From: Streptomyces yatensis
Lineage (GTDB): Bacteria; Actinomycetota; Actinomycetes; Streptomycetales; Streptomycetaceae
Assembly: GCF_018069625.1 (NCBI RefSeq)
Contig: NZ_CP072941.1
Location: 4,154,001 to 4,218,000, forward strand
Reading direction: 5' to 3'
Length of the DNA: 64,000 nucleotides
The notes under the pieces were generated by a model. The model searched no databases and was not told where the DNA came from. It saw only the letters and a program-made list of their open reading frames with translations. Shown piece by piece: positions 1-9,030 of this stretch; position 1 is the stretch's first letter; each line of letters starts with the position of its first letter. The position numbers were made by a program, and so were the translations under genes.

Positions 1-1
1 G

Positions 2-604
2 GTCAGTGCCGGGCTGCGCGGTCTGGCCGTCGCGCTGATGAAGATCGCCAACGATATGCGCTGGCTGGCCTCCGGACCCCGCGCCGGGCTGCATGAACTC
101 AAGCTGCCGGCCAACGAGCCCGGTTCCTCGATCATGCCCGGGAAGGTCAACCCGACCCAGCAGGAGGCCATGGTCATGGTCTGCCTGCAGGTCCTCGGGG
201 AGGACGCGCTCATCGCCTCCGCCGGGGCACAGGGCAACTTCGAGCTCAACGCCATGCGCCCGATCGTCATCAACAACGTGCTGCACTCGGCCCGGATCCT
301 CGGCGACGCCTGCGAGAAGCTGCGCCGCTACAGCGTCGAGGGCACCGAACTCGACCGACCCACGATCGACGAGTACGTGGACCGGTCCCTCATGCTCGTG
401 ACCGCGCTCAGCCCCACCATCGGCTACGACAAGGCATCCGCGATCGCGCACAAGGCCGACGACGAGGGCACCACCCTGCGCGAGGCCGCCCTCGCCTCGG
501 GCGTCTCCGCCGCCGACTTCGACCGCCTCGCCGACCCCACCACCATGGTCGGGCGGCCCCGGAGCGACCTGGGGCTCGACCGATCCGACGACGACCGCAC
601 CTGA
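2..604 (+). CDS. fumC: class II fumarate hydratase, C-terminal part (5' end outside window)
   Basis: This is the last 200 residues of a fumarase of the class II (fumarase/aspartase) superfamily, which interconverts fumarate and malate in the TCA cycle as a cytosolic homotetramer. The superfamily signature GSSIMPGKVNP is complete and contains the mobile SS loop with the catalytic serine and the substrate-binding lysine and asparagine. The following QGNFELNAMRP stretch and the C-terminal helical domain are also intact. The frame is open to the first base of the window, so the start lies upstream. The stop TGA is followed 24 bp later by the convergent end of the flavin oxidoreductase gene. Family assignment is firm; the symbol follows the usual name for this class. 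Confidence 0.93.
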   Translation, partial: VSAGLRGLAVALMKIANDMRWLASGPRAGLHELKLPANEPGSSIMPGKVNPTQQEAMVMVCLQVLGEDALIASAGAQGNFELNAMRPIVINNVLHSARILGDACEKLRRYSVEGTELDRPTIDEYVDRSLMLVTALSPTIGYDKASAIAHKADDEGTTLREAALASGVSAADFDRLADPTTMVGRPRSDLGLDRSDDDRT

Positions 605-628
605 CCCGCCAGCACCCTGACCCCTCTC

Positions 629-2020
629 CTACTGGGCGTCGAGGCTCATGAAGAGGCTGTTCAGGCCCTCCGCCAGCAGCGGGTGCGTGAAAATGGCATT
701 CGCCATGGCGGTGTACGGGAGCCCGCCCAGCATGGCGACCTGGATGATCGTCATGATCTCGCCGCCTTCCACACCGAGCACGGCGGCGCCGAGGATCCGC
801 TGGGTGTCCGCATCGATGACGGCTTTCATGAAGCCGCGCGTCTCCCCCGTTTCGAGGGCCCGGATGACGGCGTTCATCGGCAGCTTCGCGACCCGGACCG
901 AGCGGTTCTGCTCCGCGGCCTGTCGCTCGGTCATGCCGACGCGGCCGAGCTGCGGGTCGATGAAGACGGCGTACGGGACGACCCTGTCCCGCGTGCTCGC
1001 CTTTCCCTGGCCGAGCAGATTGGTGCGCAGGATCCGGTAGTCGTCGAAGGAGAGGTGGGTGAAGGCCGGGCCGCCTTTGACATCCCCCATGGCGTAGACG
1101 CCGGGGACGGAGGTTTCCAGGTACTCGTCGACCTCGATGAAGCCGTTGTCGCTCAGCCGGATGCCCGCCGCCACCGGCGTGAGCGCCTCCGTGTTGGGGA
1201 CGCGGCCGATGGCCGACAGCAGGTGGGAGCCCTCGAGCTGGCGCTCACCGTCCGGCGTGCGCACGGTCAGCCGCACCCGGCCGCCGCCCGCCTCCTCGAC
1301 CCGTTCCGGCGTCACCGACGTCAGGACCGTGATCCCGTCGTCGCGCAGGAGCGTGGCGACCTCGTCGGCCACGTCCTCGTCCTCGCGCATCAACAGACGA
1401 GGGCCGGTCTGGACGATCGTGACCTCGCTGCCGAACCTGCGGAACATCTGTCCGAACTCCAGCCCGATGTAACCGCCACCGAGGATGATCAGGTGCTCGG
1501 GGAGCTCGCCCAGCTCCATGATCGATGTCGAGTCCAGGACAGGGACGCTCTGCGCGCCGCTGATGGTCAGCTGCCTGGGCCGGGTGCCCGTGTCGATGAC
1601 GATCACCGACGCGCCGATCTCCCGCGTCCCGCCGTCCGGCAGGGCGATCTCGACCGTCTTGGGCCCGGTGAAACGGGCCTCGCCCTCGACCAGGTCGAGC
1701 CCGGCCTGCGGCAGGCGGCTCGCGTAGTTCTCCCGCGCGCCCGCGACCATCGCCCGCTTGCGCTCCCGCACGGCGGCGAGGTCGACCGACACCGGGCCGG
1801 TCCGCACGCCGTACTCCGCGCCGCGCCGCGCCTGGTGGGCGACGCGTGCGCTGGCGACCATGGTCTTGGTCGGGGTGCATCCGGAGTTCACGCAGACGCC
1901 GCCCAGGTGGCCGCGCTCCACGAGCGCCACCTTCCTGCCCGCCTTCGCGAGATCGATGGGCAGGAACCGGCCGCCCTGGCTGGTCCCGATCACCATCACG
2001 TCATAGCTCTCGTCTGCCAC
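629..2020 (-). CDS. FAD/NAD(P)-dependent pyridine nucleotide-disulfide oxidoreductase (mercuric reductase/lipoamide dehydrogenase type)
   Basis: A 463-residue flavoprotein disulfide reductase. A dinucleotide-binding motif near the N terminus (GTSQGG, residues 12-17) binds FAD. It is followed by the redox-active CVNSGC pair (C43, C48), a central NAD(P) motif GGGYIG and the C-terminal dimerisation domain with the catalytic THPLLAEG segment, which contributes the His-Glu pair of the partner subunit. The CxxxxC motif separates it from thioredoxin-reductase-like enzymes. The true substrate (lipoamide, mycothione, Hg2+ or another disulfide) cannot be read from the sequence, and the typical second cysteine pair of mercuric reductase is absent. 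I chose the GTG at 2018-2020, just before the first beta strand. The open frame continues 54 codons upstream, but that part is low-complexity and unlike the family. Confidence 0.88.
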   Translation of the reverse strand: MADESYDVMVIGTSQGGRFLPIDLAKAGRKVALVERGHLGGVCVNSGCTPTKTMVASARVAHQARRGAEYGVRTGPVSVDLAAVRERKRAMVAGARENYASRLPQAGLDLVEGEARFTGPKTVEIALPDGGTREIGASVIVIDTGTRPRQLTISGAQSVPVLDSTSIMELGELPEHLIILGGGYIGLEFGQMFRRFGSEVTIVQTGPRLLMREDEDVADEVATLLRDDGITVLTSVTPERVEEAGGGRVRLTVRTPDGERQLEGSHLLSAIGRVPNTEALTPVAAGIRLSDNGFIEVDEYLETSVPGVYAMGDVKGGPAFTHLSFDDYRILRTNLLGQGKASTRDRVVPYAVFIDPQLGRVGMTERQAAEQNRSVRVAKLPMNAVIRALETGETRGFMKAVIDADTQRILGAAVLGVEGGEIMTIIQVAMLGGLPYTAMANAIFTHPLLAEGLNSLFMSLDAQ

Positions 2021-2288
2021 ACGACGATCGTAACCATGTGCGGTTGATTGCGCACCGAGAGTGTCCGGCGAGCGGGGGTGGGCGTCTCCGGCGGACGCGT
2101 CGCGGGCACTCGTCGGCGCTGACGCCACCGCGGTCACACCGTGCGCGCTCCGGCCCGCGGCGGGCTGAAGCCCGGGCGTCACCGCCCGGCGGGGCGGGCG
2201 GAGTTGTCCACAGGGGAGTTATCCACAGGGCTGCCGGAAAAGAGCCAGAAACGGAAGACTGAGGGCACTGCTGCAGGAGGGGGATCAC

Positions 2289-5200
2289 ATGCCGGGGTCA
2301 CTGGCGGTGCTGCGGGACAGCCACCGGACAGAAGTTGAGCGGCTGCTGTCGCGGGCCGTGGAGGAGGAGGTGCGCCGCTCGGGCGGGCGCACCGATGGCG
2401 AGGTGCTGCTCAGCCGGGCGCGGGGCGCGCTGGACGAGATGGCCGCGACCGCCGCGGAGGAGTACGGGGAATACGTGCGCGCGTTGGACGCATCCGACGC
2501 GGGCAGCAGTCCGCTCTCGGCGCGGCTGTCTCGCGGTCAGCTCGGCACCCCGGCGCTGGCCGCGACGGTCGCCGCGGCGGCGGCCTTCGGCGCGGATCTC
2601 ACCTATGGCACCTCGGCGGGCACGGCGCTGGGTGCGGGGGTGACGGCCGCCGTGGCCGGTTCGGCCGCGGCCGTCGTGAAGCTCACCGCGCGCCATTGGC
2701 CCGCCGCCCACCGCCAGGCCGCGCTGCGCAACCAGCCCGGCGGGCCCGAGCAGTTGCGGCTGCAGTGGCTCACGGCGGTCGAGGTGCGCGGCATCCGGCC
2801 GTTCATCGACCAGCACCGGATGACCTCGGCCGCCACCCGCCAGGGCGGCGGTTCGGCCAGGCGCTCGGCCTCCGCCACCGGTCAGGCGCCGAGGCTGCGC
2901 GGGGCGGACCGCAGCCAGGCGGCCCGCAGGCGCACCGTGCTGGAGCAGTCCTTCGCCCATCTCCCCGAGGCGGAGGGCCCGTTCGCCGGGCGCCGGGCGC
3001 AGCTCACCCAGATCTCGCAGTGGGTGCAGCAGGCCCGCGCGTCCACCGAGACCCAGCCCACGGTGGTGCTGTTGGAGGGCCCGCCGGGCTCCGGCCGGAC
3101 CATGCTGGCCGTGCGGGCGGCCCACCATCTGCGCGATCAGTTCCGCGGTGCCTGCCTGGTCGATCTGCGCGGCGACAGCCCCGAGCAGGCCCCGCTGCCC
3201 ACCCGCGACGCGCTGCTGCATCTGCTGAACCGGCTCGGCGCACCCCGCGACCAGCTGCTCTTCCGGGAGCGGTCCTCGCAGGACCAGCACATCAGACGGC
3301 TCACCGAGCTGTATCACCAGTATCTGACCGGGCTGCCGGTCACCATCGTGCTCGACGACGCCCGCGACGCCGAGCAGGTGCGCACGCTGATCCCGGAGCG
3401 CTCCGACAGCCTGGTCCTGATCACCTCGCGCACTCCGCTGGATCTGCCGGCCGATCTCGCCGCCCGGGTGCACCGGATGGAGGTGGGCCCGCTGGACGAG
3501 CCGGGCGCCGAGGAGCTGCTGCGGACCTCCGCCGAGGAGCCCACCGGTGCGGGCCCGTACGACGGGCAGTCCGTGGAGCGGATCGCCGAGCTGTGCGGGC
3601 GGCTGCCGCTGGCGCTGCGGATCGCGGGCTCCTCGCTCGGCCCCCGCACCCCCGCCGCCCTGGTCACCGAGCTGGAGGCGTACGGCCCGGTGGGCGCGAT
3701 CGAGCGCGCCCTGTGGCTGCGCTACACCGACCAGCAGGACGGCGCCCGGCGGCTGCTGCGCCGGCTGGCGCTGGCCGGGCGGGCCAGCCTGGGCGGCGCG
3801 GCGGCCGCGGCCCTGCTGGACACCGATGAGCAGGAGGCCGGCCGCCATCTGGAGGCGCTCGGCCGGGCCGGGCTGATCCAGCATGTGCGCGGCAGCCGCT
3901 ACCGCCTCCATGATCTGGTGCGCTCCTTCGCCCATGGCCGGCTGCTCGACGAGGAGCGGCCGGAGCAGCGCACCGCCGCGCAGGAGCGGCTGATCCGCAG
4001 CTATGCCGAGCTCGCCGACTCGGTGATCCGGCTGGTCGACGGCAAGACCTCCACCCGCGCCGATATGTTCGGCAAGGGCGCGGCGGGCGGCCACGGCTTC
4101 ACCTCGCTGGACGCGGCGCTGCGCTGGCTGGACGACGAATCGAGCTTCATCACCGCGGCCCTGCGCCATGCGGAGGGCGTGGACCAGTCCGCGGTGCTGC
4201 ACCTGCTGGGCGCCCTGTGCGACTACTGCCTGCTGCGCGGCGATCTCTACCGGCTGGGCGAGATCAGCGAGCTCACCCAGGCGGTGGACCAGGGGCTGCT
4301 GATGCGGTCCGTGCAGTGGCGCACCGGTATCGCGGCCCGTCAGCTCGGCGAGCTGGACCAGGCGCGCACCACGCTGTCCTCGGTGGTGGACCTGTATTTC
4401 GAGGCGCAGCACCAGGCGGGCGCGGCCCGTGCCCTGTGCAGCCTCGGCATCACCCTGCATCACCAGGGCAATCTCGGGGAGGCCGCGGCCAAGCTGCGCG
4501 AGGCGCTGGAGCTCCAGCAGGCCGAGGAGCTGCGCGGTGACCGGGGCTGGACGATGCACGCCCTGGCGGCGGTGGAGCGCGACCGCGGCGGGCTGGCCGA
4601 GGCGCTGGAGCTGCTGGACGCGGCCCTGGAGCTGCACCAGGAGAACGAGAGCCTGCACGGCCAGGCGTGGGCCCATTTCCAGCTCGGCCAGGCATGTCTG
4701 CGGATGGGCGATGTGCCGCGCGCCGAGGCCGAGCTGCGGGGCGCGCTGGACGCCTACAGCCGCACCCATGACCAGCGCGGTGAGGCATGGGCGCTCACCC
4801 AGCTCGCCCGGGCCCGGCTGGTGGCCGGAGAGGCGTCGGCGGCCGTCGACCAGCTGCGCCAGGCCCTCTCCCGCCACCGGGAGAACGAGGACGCGCGCGG
4901 TGAGGCCTGGACGCTGTACTACCTGGGCCAGGCCCTGGAGGAGCGCGGCGACCACGATTCGGCGCTGCGCGAGCTGGAGCGGGCCCGTCTGATGTTCAAC
5001 CGGATGCGGGATGTGTACGGGCTGGCGTGCTCCCGGCATCACTCGGCGCGGGTCACCCGTGATCTGCGGGCGGCGCAGACCGGCTCGCTGCGCAACAGCG
5101 GCTTCGCCCGGCAGCTGCTCCAGGACGCGCGGCATGACTTCCGGCGGGTGGGCGTGGCCCATGGCGAGGCATGGTCCTGCGTCGAGCTGGCGGTGATCGA

Positions 5201-5573
5201 CGCGGGAAACGGCAAGGCGGCGCAGGCGCTGGAGCTGGTGGACGAGGCGGCCGCGCTGTTCGCGGGGTATGGGGACCGGCGCGGCCGCTCCTGGGCCCGG
5301 TTCCTGCGCTGCACCCTGCTGCCGTTCGCCTCCGCGGGCGGCTCGGTCATCGGCACGGCGGTGGCCCAGGAGGAGCTGGCGGAGCTGGCCCGGGAGATGC
5401 GCGAGGAGGGCACGGCGGGCGATTCCCGGCTGGAGGGGTGCGCGGAGGCGTTCGCGCTGGTGCTGGAGCGCGGCGTCGAGCCGGAAACGGGGTGGCAGGC
5501 ATGGCAGCTCGGCATGGTGCCGAGCCGCCACTCGCGCGAGGTCATGGCCGTGCTGCCGGAGCCTCGCGGCTAG
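2289..5573 (+). CDS. NB-ARC ATPase with C-terminal tetratricopeptide repeats (AfsR-like, no DNA-binding domain)
   Basis: A 1094-residue STAND-type signalling ATPase. Residues about 84-134 are Ala/Gly-rich and hydrophobic and could be a membrane hairpin. The NB-ARC module follows: Walker A GPPGSGRT near residue 265, Walker B IVLDDA near 350, sensor ITSRTPL near 378 and the GRLPLALRIAG (GxP-type) motif near 437, then a winged helix. From about residue 690 to 1000 there are at least seven tetratricopeptide repeats of the kind found behind the ATPase in AfsR/SARP regulators. The SARP or LuxR DNA-binding domain that normally accompanies this architecture is missing at both ends, so it probably acts through protein partners. 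GGAGG lies just upstream of the ATG. Target unknown. Confidence 0.88.
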   Translation: MPGSLAVLRDSHRTEVERLLSRAVEEEVRRSGGRTDGEVLLSRARGALDEMAATAAEEYGEYVRALDASDAGSSPLSARLSRGQLGTPALAATVAAAAAFGADLTYGTSAGTALGAGVTAAVAGSAAAVVKLTARHWPAAHRQAALRNQPGGPEQLRLQWLTAVEVRGIRPFIDQHRMTSAATRQGGGSARRSASATGQAPRLRGADRSQAARRRTVLEQSFAHLPEAEGPFAGRRAQLTQISQWVQQARASTETQPTVVLLEGPPGSGRTMLAVRAAHHLRDQFRGACLVDLRGDSPEQAPLPTRDALLHLLNRLGAPRDQLLFRERSSQDQHIRRLTELYHQYLTGLPVTIVLDDARDAEQVRTLIPERSDSLVLITSRTPLDLPADLAARVHRMEVGPLDEPGAEELLRTSAEEPTGAGPYDGQSVERIAELCGRLPLALRIAGSSLGPRTPAALVTELEAYGPVGAIERALWLRYTDQQDGARRLLRRLALAGRASLGGAAAAALLDTDEQEAGRHLEALGRAGLIQHVRGSRYRLHDLVRSFAHGRLLDEERPEQRTAAQERLIRSYAELADSVIRLVDGKTSTRADMFGKGAAGGHGFTSLDAALRWLDDESSFITAALRHAEGVDQSAVLHLLGALCDYCLLRGDLYRLGEISELTQAVDQGLLMRSVQWRTGIAARQLGELDQARTTLSSVVDLYFEAQHQAGAARALCSLGITLHHQGNLGEAAAKLREALELQQAEELRGDRGWTMHALAAVERDRGGLAEALELLDAALELHQENESLHGQAWAHFQLGQACLRMGDVPRAEAELRGALDAYSRTHDQRGEAWALTQLARARLVAGEASAAVDQLRQALSRHRENEDARGEAWTLYYLGQALEERGDHDSALRELERARLMFNRMRDVYGLACSRHHSARVTRDLRAAQTGSLRNSGFARQLLQDARHDFRRVGVAHGEAWSCVELAVIDAGNGKAAQALELVDEAAALFAGYGDRRGRSWARFLRCTLLPFASAGGSVIGTAVAQEELAELAREMREEGTAGDSRLEGCAEAFALVLERGVEPETGWQAWQLGMVPSRHSREVMAVLPEPRG

Positions 5574-5611
5574 GCCGGACCGGGCCTGGTCACCAAGAGC
5601 GCGGAGAGGGG

Positions 5612-5683
5612 CCGGGGCACGCGAGATCCCGTCGACCGGGGCACGCGGGATCCCGTCGACCGGGGCACGCGAGATCCCGTCGG
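5612..5683. repeat. three perfect-length 24 bp tandem repeats
   Basis: Three adjacent 24 bp units, at 5612-5635, 5636-5659 and 5660-5683, start with ccggggcacgcg and differ at only two positions. They lie in the 164 bp gap between the converging NB-ARC gene and the small membrane-protein gene and carry no open frame on their own. Slippage or a recent duplication is the simplest explanation. Confidence 0.9.
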
Positions 5684-5737
5684 CCGGGCCGTGAGGCCCC
5701 GCTCACGCGCGGCACGCGGTCGGGCCCGGCCAGTGGT

Positions 5738-5986
5738 TCAGGCCGTGCGCTCCTCGCCCTTGGTGGCTTCGGCGGAGGCCGTCGCCGGAGCCTTGCCGGG
5801 CTCCGGCCCCTCCTCGAAGTCCACCCGCTTCATGTGCTTGTTCATGGACTTCATCAGGAACCACACCGCCGCGCCGATCACGGCGAAGACGATGAAACCG
5901 AGGACGCCCGGGGTCACCTTGTTCTCGTCCAGGTCCTTGGCGAGCGGGACGAGATGCGTCATGGCGAGGGTGCTGGTGGCGCTCAT
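5738..5986 (-). CDS. small single-pass membrane protein downstream of mca
   Basis: An 82-residue protein with one transmembrane segment (about residues 28-48, VLGFIVFAVIGAAVWFLM) followed by a basic stretch (KSMNKHMKR) and an acidic, Ala/Pro-rich tail that should be cytoplasmic. It starts 7 bp after the mca stop codon. The GAGG embedded in the mca end is well spaced for the second of two adjacent ATG codons (5986), which I chose over 5989. The gene order suggests co-transcription with mca. I know no function for it. Confidence 0.8.
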   Translation of the reverse strand: MSATSTLAMTHLVPLAKDLDENKVTPGVLGFIVFAVIGAAVWFLMKSMNKHMKRVDFEEGPEPGKAPATASAEATKGEERTA

Positions 5987-5993
5987 CATGGCC

Positions 5994-6866
5994 TCAATTG
6001 TTGCGGATGCCCGCGAAGAGGTCGTCCTCGGGGAGGGAGGTGTCCACAAGAGACTTCGCGAGCTCGTACTCCTCGGTGGGCCAGACCTCCCGCTGGACGT
6101 CCATGGGCACCCGGAACCAGCCGCCATCGGGATCGATCTGCGTACGGTGCGCGATCAGCGCCTTGTCGCGGATCTCGAAGAAGTCGGCGCAGGGCACATA
6201 GGTGGTCAGGGTGCGCTCGGGCCGGTTGAAGGTCTTCCAGCGCTCCAGCCACTCCTCGTACGGCGAGTCCAGCCCGCGGGCCAGCAGCGCCTCGTGCAGG
6301 GCGACGGTGCGCGCCCGGTTGAAGCCCTGGTTGTAGTAGAGCTTCTGCGGCTGCCAGGGCTCCCCCGCCTCCGGGTACTTCTCGGGGTCACCCGCCGCCT
6401 CGAAGGCCACCATCGTGATCTTGTGGGTCATGATGTGGTCGGGGTGGGGATAGCCGCCGTTCTCGTCATAGGTGGTGATCACGTGCGGCTTGAACGAGCG
6501 GATCAACCTCACCAGGGGCTCCGCCGCGGCCTCGACGTCCTGCAGCGCGAAGCAGCCCTCGGGCAGCGGCGGCAGCGGATCGCCCTCGGGCAGTCCGGAG
6601 TCCACGAAGCCCAGCCACTCCTGCTTGACGCCGAGGATCTCGCGCGCCTCGTCCATCTCCTTGGCGCGGACCTCGTGGATGTTCGCCTCGATGTAGGGGT
6701 CGCCCTGGAGCTTGGGATTGAGGATGGAGCCGCGCTCTCCGCCTGTGCAGGTCGCGACCAGCACGTCCACCCCCTCAGACACGTACTTGGCCATGGTGGC
6801 CGCGCCCTTGCTCGACTCGTCATCGGGGTGCGCATGCACGGCCATCAAACGCAGCTGCTCAGTCAA
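5994..6866 (-). CDS. mca: mycothiol S-conjugate amidase Mca
   Basis: A 290-residue zinc hydrolase of the LmbE/PIG-L family. It cleaves the amide bond of mycothiol S-conjugates, releasing a mercapturic acid for export and GlcN-Ins for mycothiol resynthesis, so it is a detoxification enzyme. The AHPDDE motif is at residues 12-17, with H13 and D16 as zinc ligands and D15 as the general base. The third ligand histidine is in GYPHPDH (residues 138-144). The TGGERGSILNP stretch and the overall length match Mca better than the shorter paralogue MshB. The start is a TTG at 6866 with GAGGAT seven bases upstream; the next in-frame ATG (6845) would truncate the first strand. The small membrane-protein gene follows it closely. 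Confidence 0.95.
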   Translation of the reverse strand: MTEQLRLMAVHAHPDDESSKGAATMAKYVSEGVDVLVATCTGGERGSILNPKLQGDPYIEANIHEVRAKEMDEAREILGVKQEWLGFVDSGLPEGDPLPPLPEGCFALQDVEAAAEPLVRLIRSFKPHVITTYDENGGYPHPDHIMTHKITMVAFEAAGDPEKYPEAGEPWQPQKLYYNQGFNRARTVALHEALLARGLDSPYEEWLERWKTFNRPERTLTTYVPCADFFEIRDKALIAHRTQIDPDGGWFRVPMDVQREVWPTEEYELAKSLVDTSLPEDDLFAGIRNN

Positions 6867-6880
6867 GTTCGATCCTCAGT

Positions 6881-6909
6881 GATTCGTCGTGGGAGACGGC
6901 TTCTATAGT
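6881..6909 (+). promoter_or_regulatory. possible promoter for the DUF4307 gene
   Basis: A TATAGT hexamer at 6904-6909 resembles a vegetative -10 box, with GATTCG/TTCGTC about 15-17 bp upstream as a weak -35. It lies between the divergent mca and DUF4307 genes, about 55 bp before the latter's start. This is inferred from base composition only. Confidence 0.35.
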
Positions 6910-6963
6910 GACCTAAACCAGGGACAAATAATTCCGATGTCTCTCCCAGCAGGAGGAACGCCC

Positions 6964-7368
6964 ATGGCCGCCGTGCGCGAGGGTCTTCCCGACGGGCGTT
7001 ACGGCCGGTCCGCTGACGCACGTGCCGACCGCACGTTGAAGATCGTCGGCGCGGTGCTCGGTGCCGGGCTGCTGGCCCTGATCGCGTGGTTCGGCTACGA
7101 CTACATCGCCGGTCAGGACGTCAGCGGGCGGTTGACCGGTTTCAAGGTGGTCGCCGACGACGCCGTCGACGTCCGGCTGGAGATCACCAAGGACAAGGAC
7201 GCCACCGGTGTCTGCACCGTGCGTACCCTGGATGAGTACCACGACGAGGTGGGCCGGAAGGACTTCACCTTCGACCAGCGCGAGGACGACCTGGTCAAGG
7301 TGGTGACCGTGCGCACCACGGCCCGGGCGACCACCGCCGAGCTGATCGGCTGCGAGCCGGGACGATAA
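6964..7368 (+). CDS. DUF4307 domain-containing membrane protein
   Basis: A 134-residue protein with a short cytoplasmic N terminus, one transmembrane helix (about residues 27-45, IVGAVLGAGLLALIAWFGY) and an extracytoplasmic beta-rich domain of about 85 residues. Such proteins are encoded next to mca in many actinomycetes; the function is not known to me. The ATG at 6964 has AGGAGG seven bases upstream (6951-6956), so the longer open frame starting at 6889 is not the gene. It is divergent from mca and points toward greA. Two cysteines in the outer domain (CTVRT and the C-terminal IGCEPGR) could form a disulfide. Confidence 0.85.
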   Translation: MAAVREGLPDGRYGRSADARADRTLKIVGAVLGAGLLALIAWFGYDYIAGQDVSGRLTGFKVVADDAVDVRLEITKDKDATGVCTVRTLDEYHDEVGRKDFTFDQREDDLVKVVTVRTTARATTAELIGCEPGR

Positions 7369-7555
7369 CCGAACCGGACGTGTCGGCGGCTGCCCCGATC
7401 TGACCAGCACTGACGGCTTTCCTGCGCATTGCGCCCAGTTCCCTCCTCCCCGTTTCTTGCCGGAATTGTTAGGCTCGTGGTTTCGCCCCGCTTTGAAGGC
7501 GCACCCTTCTGAGTAGGGCGTTCATTTGTATTCCCAGCACCGACGAGGAGCACCT

Positions 7556-8053
7556 GTGACCCAGACCAGCGAGAACGTCACCTGGCTGACCCAGGAGGCG
7601 TACGACCAGCTCAAGGCAGAGCTGGAGTACCTGTCGGGTCCCGCACGTGTCGAGATCGCGAAGAAGATCGAGGCTGCCCGGGAGGAAGGTGACCTCCGGG
7701 AGAACGGGGGCTACCACGCAGCCAAGGAGGAGCAGGGCAAGCAGGAGCTCCGAGTGCGTCAGCTCACGCAGCTCCTCCAGCAGGCGAAGGTCGGCGAGGC
7801 CCCCGCGGACACCGGCGTGGTCGCCCCCGGCATGGTGGTCACCATCGCGTTCGACGGCGATCCGGACGACACCCTGACCTTCCTGCTCGCCTCCCGTGAG
7901 TACGCGAGCGCGGACATCGAGACCTACTCGCCGCAGTCCCCGCTGGGCTCGGGTGTGAACGGCAAGAAGGTCGGCCAGGACGCGGAATACGAGCTGCCCA
8001 ATGGCCGCACCGCCTCAGTGCGGATCCTGGAGGCCAAGCCGTACCAGGGCTGA
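7556..8053 (+). CDS. greA: transcription elongation factor GreA
   Basis: A 165-residue GreA. Its N-terminal antiparallel coiled coil reaches into the RNA polymerase secondary channel, and the acidic tip stimulates transcript cleavage in backtracked complexes. The tip EEGDLRENGGYHAAKEEQG keeps the aspartate and glutamate (D46, E49) equivalent to the catalytic acidic pair of E. coli GreA. The C-terminal FKBP-like domain ends in LPNGRTASVRILEAKPYQG. The GTG at 7556 has GAGGAG seven bases upstream, whereas the in-frame ATG at 7526 has no ribosome site. A strong hairpin follows the stop. Confidence 0.96.
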   Translation: MTQTSENVTWLTQEAYDQLKAELEYLSGPARVEIAKKIEAAREEGDLRENGGYHAAKEEQGKQELRVRQLTQLLQQAKVGEAPADTGVVAPGMVVTIAFDGDPDDTLTFLLASREYASADIETYSPQSPLGSGVNGKKVGQDAEYELPNGRTASVRILEAKPYQG

Positions 8054-8064
8054 GCGCCCGGTGT

Positions 8065-8092
8065 GGAGCCCCGGCCGGACGGCCGGGGCTCC
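8065..8092. terminator. bidirectional hairpin terminator after greA
   Basis: A perfect 12 bp inverted repeat, ggagccccggcc and its complement, encloses the 4-base loop ggac. It lies 11 bp after the greA stop and 75 bp after the end of the convergent exporter permease gene. There is no T tract, as is usual for streptomycete terminators, so it may serve both strands. Confidence 0.85.
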
Positions 8093-8166
8093 TCCACGAT
8101 CGCCACACCCCCGGCGGAGCTCCGCAACGATCTCCGGCGCCCTCCAGCGGGCCCCGGCCGGGCCGC

Positions 8167-9030
8167 TCAGGCGGTCGCCGAGCGGTATTTGCGCACCGCC
8201 AGCGTCCGGAAGAGCACGATGATCAGCAGCGACCAGAGGACCGACGCCAGCGCCGGATGCTGCATCGGCCAGGCATCCGAGACCACGCCCTCCGGATTGC
8301 CGAACAGCTGCCGGGACGCCTGCACCGTCGCGCTGAAGGGGTTCCAGTCGGCGATATGGCCCAGCACGGCGGGCATCTTGCTGGACGGCACGAAGGCGTT
8401 CGAGATGAACGTCAGCGGGAAGAGCCAGATCAGCCCGCCCGAGGTGGCCGCCTCCGGCGTCCGTACCGACAGGCCGATCAGCGCGCCGATCCACGAGAAG
8501 GCGTAGCCGAGCAGAAGCAGCAGGGCGAACGCGCCCAGCGCCTTCAGCACGCCGTCATGGATCCGCCAGCCCACGATGACCGCGACGATCGCCAGCACCA
8601 CCAGCGTCAGCGCCGTCTGCACGAGATCGGCGAGCGTACGGCCGGTGAGCACCGCGCCACGCGCCATCGGCAGTGAGCGGAAGCGGTCGATCAGCCCCTT
8701 GTGCATATCGTCGGCGATCCCCGCCCCCGCGCCCGCCGTGGCGAACGTCACGGTCTGCGCGAAGATCCCCGCCATCAGGAACTCGCGATACACCGTGGCA
8801 TCCGCGCTGGCCTGCCCCGGAACCATGATCGCGCCACCGAAGACATAGCTGAACAGCACCACGAACATGATCGGCTGCACCAGGCCGAAGATCACCATCT
8901 CCGGGATGCGCATCATCCGCAGCAGATTGCGCTTGGCGACCACCAGCGAGTCCCGGACGGAACGCAGCGGTCCGCCGCGCGGCCGGGGGGCCGCCGCGAC
9001 GGTGGCACCGGTCTCCTCGACGACGGCCAT
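8167..9030 (-). CDS. ABC-2 type exporter permease (DrrB-like)
   Basis: A 287-residue integral membrane protein with about six predicted helices, for example IFGLVQPIMFVVLFSYVFGG near residue 50. It belongs to the ABC-2 family whose founding members export daunorubicin. It should form the membrane part of an exporter with the ATPase encoded immediately upstream. The start is coupled to the ATPase stop: TGATG shares one base, with GGGAG seven bases before the ATG at 9030. A GTG one codon earlier is possible. Substrate unknown; the pair is not beside a recognisable biosynthetic cluster. Confidence 0.9.
   Translation of the reverse strand: MAVVEETGATVAAAPRPRGGPLRSVRDSLVVAKRNLLRMMRIPEMVIFGLVQPIMFVVLFSYVFGGAIMVPGQASADATVYREFLMAGIFAQTVTFATAGAGAGIADDMHKGLIDRFRSLPMARGAVLTGRTLADLVQTALTLVVLAIVAVIVGWRIHDGVLKALGAFALLLLLGYAFSWIGALIGLSVRTPEAATSGGLIWLFPLTFISNAFVPSSKMPAVLGHIADWNPFSATVQASRQLFGNPEGVVSDAWPMQHPALASVLWSLLIIVLFRTLAVRKYRSATA

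Noticed and set aside
683..2047. Long plus-strand frame opposite the flavin oxidoreductase
   Set aside because: No domain, no ribosome site, composition of a shadow; the minus strand encodes complete FAD and NAD motifs.
2298..5531. A 1077-codon open frame antisense to the NB-ARC gene
   Set aside because: Its translation is Arg/Gln/Leu/Gly-rich without domain motifs, and it mirrors the third-position GC bias of the sense gene. This is a typical high-GC shadow.
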